From positions 57,268-121,267 of the forward strand of contig CANGJP010000002.1 of assembly GCA_947454465.1 (NCBI GenBank): a stretch of 64,000 nt of DNA, given 5' to 3'. Each line of letters opens with the position of its first letter. Position 1 is the stretch's first letter. The stretch comes from Pseudomonadota bacterium (lineage in GTDB: Bacteria > Pseudomonadota > Gammaproteobacteria > Steroidobacterales > Steroidobacteraceae). A model generated the notes under the pieces. The model had not been told where the DNA came from, did no database searches, and saw nothing but the letters and a program-made list of their open reading frames with translations. Both the position numbers and the translations under genes were made by a program. Positions 62,001 to 64,000 of the stretch are shown piece after piece.

Positions 62001-63747
62001 TAGCTGAAGGCACCGGTGCAGCAAAATTAAAACGAGTCGTACCTGGAGTCAGCACCACAGTCGAAGCCCCATTGGCTAGCGTCAAAGAACCTGCCAGACC
62101 GGAAACCGTACCCCCCACAACGCCATACATAAAATCAGCAGTCGGTGGCTTGGCGCATTCAACGCGAGTCGCAACCGCAGTTGTCGTCACCACACCCTGC
62201 ACATTGGTCACGACACATTTATTGCTCGTGGTTTGGACGGGAGGAGTGATCGAATAACTACTGCCAACAACCTGAGCAGGAAAACTGAAAGTAAGATTAT
62301 TAGTACACGTACCGCCGGCATTATTAAAACAGGCCGTCACAGGAGTGTTATTCGTACCATTGTTACTTGGCGTATTTGTGATGGTAAATGAGGTGGTAGA
62401 CATACCGCCCGCAACACCCACACCGGTGATATTGGTGGTGCCAGTTCCACAAGCAACCACCAGTCCCCAAACATTGTCAGCAAGATTGCTACCTGACCCA
62501 CTGACCACTTGGCAAGTCTGACCGGTTGGCTGTTGACTGATGGTAACGGCATAAGCAGAACCTGCATCCAGTTCTGTCGGAAAAATAAATGGTCCATTAG
62601 CCGTTACCGTAACCTCATCGGTATTATTGTTCTTTAGCTTCAATGTACCCGAAAGACCAAAAACATTACCGGCAATCGCATAAGTGGGTACCGTAATGAC
62701 TGAACAAGACACTGTCACGCCTGTAGAAACAGGTCCCGTTATGGTGATTGGCGAACCACTTACTAGGCAGTTATTTCTAGTCTTTGCAGCGCTTAATGTC
62801 ACGGTATCACCATAGCGAGCCGATAAACTAAAAGCCGCATTACCCGTGATCGTATTACCCGTAGCAGCCGTGCTGCCGCTAGCCGTTAATGTTGCACCAG
62901 CAACATTGGTGCCAGTAATCATGTAGGTATTCGGAGTGCACATTACGCTTACGCCGCTATTCACATCACTGATAACTGCAACCGGTAAACCACTTACAAA
63001 ACAAGTATTGCCAGCCTTCGTTGCAGTAATTTTGAGGGTGTCACCATAGCGAGCTGATAAGCTAAAAGCTGCATTACCCGTGATCGTATTACCCGTAGCA
63101 GACGTGCTGCCGCTAGCGGTTAATGTTGCACCAGCAGCATTGGTACCGCTGATCGTATAAGGATTAGCAGCACAACTCACCGTAATATTACTCACAGCGC
63201 TATTCGTCACAGCACCGGTTGAATTCGTCAACGAACAAGTCAGCCCCAATGGTTGCGTAGCAACACTGATAGCATATGAAGAACCAGAGATCAGACCCGG
63301 AAAGTATTTGAATGAGGTCGAGCCGGCAGACACGGCCAAAGTCGTGGAATTATTTAATTTCAGCACCAACCCAGCCGTCGTTAAACCCGAAATCGAGCCA
63401 CCAATACCATAAGGGGTACCACAATTGACTATTACGTTAGTGACGTTAGCCGCATTGATCGTGCCGGTACCATTGCTGACGACACAGGTCTGACCAATCG
63501 GTTGCGTACCTACGGTTACTGAATAGCTAGATCGCGAGATCAACCCAGTTGTAAACCTAACCATCCCAATCGCGCTAACCGTTAAGGGATTAATACCTCT
63601 ATTCAACAGCACTAATGACTTACCGGGTGCCAACCCAGACACGGTAACACTGACGCTATACGTACTCGTTTGTGCCTGTGCGGTGGGAAAAACCCCCAAG
63701 CAAACTGCAGCAACTGCACCTAACCAACCGACGATTCTCTGCCTCAT
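59029..63747 (-). CDS. Large secreted repeat protein with embedded purple-acid-phosphatase-like metallophosphatase
   Basis: ORF runs from 63807; ATG 63747 (MRQRIVGWLGAVAAVCLGVFPTAQA) has an upstream GGAG and a signal peptide. About ten N-terminal repeats with GQTC...NVxVxC, fn3-like N-domain, metallophosphatase motifs GDSHPE, GDDF, GNHEQ, SHHINGSG, AHDH, and one C-terminal repeat. Confidence 0.85.
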   Translation of the reverse strand: MRQRIVGWLGAVAAVCLGVFPTAQAQTSTYSVSVTVSGLAPGKSLVLLNRGINPLTVSAIGMVRFTTGLISRSSYSVTVGTQPIGQTCVVSNGTGTINAANVTNVIVNCGTPYGIGGSISGLTTAGLVLKLNNSTTLAVSAGSTSFKYFPGLISGSSYAISVATQPLGLTCSLTNSTGAVTNSAVSNITVSCAANPYTISGTNAAGATLTASGSTSATGNTITGNAAFSLSARYGDTLKITATKAGNTCFVSGLPVAVISDVNSGVSVMCTPNTYMITGTNVAGATLTASGSTAATGNTITGNAAFSLSARYGDTVTLSAAKTRNNCLVSGSPITITGPVSTGVTVSCSVITVPTYAIAGNVFGLSGTLKLKNNNTDEVTVTANGPFIFPTELDAGSAYAVTISQQPTGQTCQVVSGSGSNLADNVWGLVVACGTGTTNITGVGVAGGMSTTSFTITNTPSNNGTNNTPVTACFNNAGGTCTNNLTFSFPAQVVGSSYSITPPVQTTSNKCVVTNVQGVVTTTAVATRVECAKPPTADFMYGVVGGTVSGLAGSLTLANGASTVVLTPGTTRFNFAAPVPSASSYAVTVSSQPLGQTCAVVNGTGVISGNTGGSATNPVNDVSNISVTCVSNTLASQISGTVTNLDAGKTVTLLNNGGDKIIILTNGPFTFANRVVIGSAYAVTASQPSGQVCAVTGGGNNNGSGISPGGGVDISNISVTCAADTRTFTIGGTISGLSGSITLLNNGGNSLTLGAGGFTFSTALNAGSSYNVTLTAQPSGQTCFLFNNSGTDLSANVTGVSVACSTNTFQVGGSVTNLTGAGLILQLGKQTLTVSSGDSAFAFNTSLLTGGLYSVFISNQPVGQTCSLRGSEGVIALTNVTTVDVACANNGTASYNVVLGRPTETGITFSILGGINDWGGSAYVQYGTTPGGIYPNTSSTAASPSTPYPAGSAQPVIEVNLTGLSTNTKYYYRVQYKTASGIDYVAGNEYSFTTQRAQGSTFSFGVQGDSHPERYSDKMFHAELYKLTMAEIAKRQPDLYFMLGDDFSSEKMVEIFKLANYPTVTAFPFSVYGPGGTLSSFTQYSALTSPFVQLTTGEGNTAAKGYGAYLEQRRDYLGLMTHSTSLFTVSGNHEQAMYVNLGGVFNNNAVFSASARNKFYPGPTPVNVTAFTGMGSGFYSGDTESFATGNAALRGYPGVDGDGLLRDYYAFEWGDALFITIDPYWHATSPVDTSLYSDPENLWGKSMGDAQYFWLKGMLERNAAAGSNRKKYVFLFSHHINGSGRGGANNTMVGEWGGNGNGEFAANRQCAGQPGCLVQTNWPKPIHQLLVDTKDPTGATIFFQAHDHTFARETVDGVVYQSVANPADNSYWSYNCSAYAPTSIPSFPAEYSGYGQYNANQSVILPGAGYIHVTVSPQLLKLQYIRTYRSVDLLLDANKALYDSLAGRANGEAAFTYSLPAQAGDDQAVNNKYTCKGDAPPTGYVYNRYSVGGTLTGLGAGKFVTLLVNSGTPLTLSGNGSFTFPTSINGAYSVSVGSSPAGQTCTVSSGASGTTGTYPSGNNVTNVSVTCN
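62807..63147 (-). repeat. Near-identical tandem internal repeat (234-bp period) within the large repeat-protein gene
   Basis: Blocks 62807-62913 and 63041-63147 differ at about 7 of 107 positions (eye alignment); both encode the GTNxAGATLTASGST(S/A)ATGNTITGNAAFSLSARYGDT module. Confidence 0.85.
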
Positions 63748-64000
63748 TTTAATTTCTCCGAATCGAATAACTCTATTGCTACCAAAAATCCCTAAAAAGC
63801 GCTTCATATGTCACGAGGTAGAGTGATTTGAACAACGACTAATTTATTTTTAATCGTTATTCGCCTCACTCTACTGCGTGATGTTCATGCTGCATGCCAC
63901 GCCCCATCGCTGAGTCGATCCTCGGCAAGGGGATCCTTCATTCATCGCCATCCGTCCTGCTCACACCCTGTCATCACGGCCCACCTAAGCAGGCCGCAAA

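Noticed and set aside
59029-63700. Repeats resembling a CRISPR or satellite array
   Set aside because: The repeats are protein-coding, of 70-90 codons, diverged and in frame; there are no short direct repeats with unique spacers.

Overview
The window looks like a chromosomal region of a gammaproteobacterium, densely packed with housekeeping genes. From left to right it contains: the 3' part of an atp operon (atpH start, F, E, B, I); parB, parA and rsmG; a cytochrome c4-like gene and rpmE; a ~0.46 kb noncoding gap with three consensus DnaA boxes (candidate oriC); hemW-rdgB-rph and a PP2C phosphatase; yicC-gmk-rpoZ-spoT-ridA-recG; ubiA; trkA-trkH; mrcB; dtd; tatABC; an opp-type ABC transporter with a fused double ATPase; an aa3-type cytochrome oxidase assembly cluster; biotin genes (bioD, then bioC-H-F-B); comF; uvrD; a VanZ-like gene; cyoE/ctaB; a DUF6152-like gene and a 5'-truncated relative; glnG-glnL-DUF4124-glnA; and a 1592-codon secreted repeat protein with an embedded purple-acid-phosphatase-like metallophosphatase. 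The items most worth a second look are the repeat/metallophosphatase protein, the candidate oriC, the glnA upstream region with a sigma54-like promoter and an NtrC-like site, the truncated DUF6152 fragment behind glnG, and a 40-aa ORF between ctaD and ctaG that is missing from the supplied ORF track. No CRISPR array, tRNA, rRNA, IS element or prophage was recognised. All assignments come from reading translations and motifs by eye; no database search was run.
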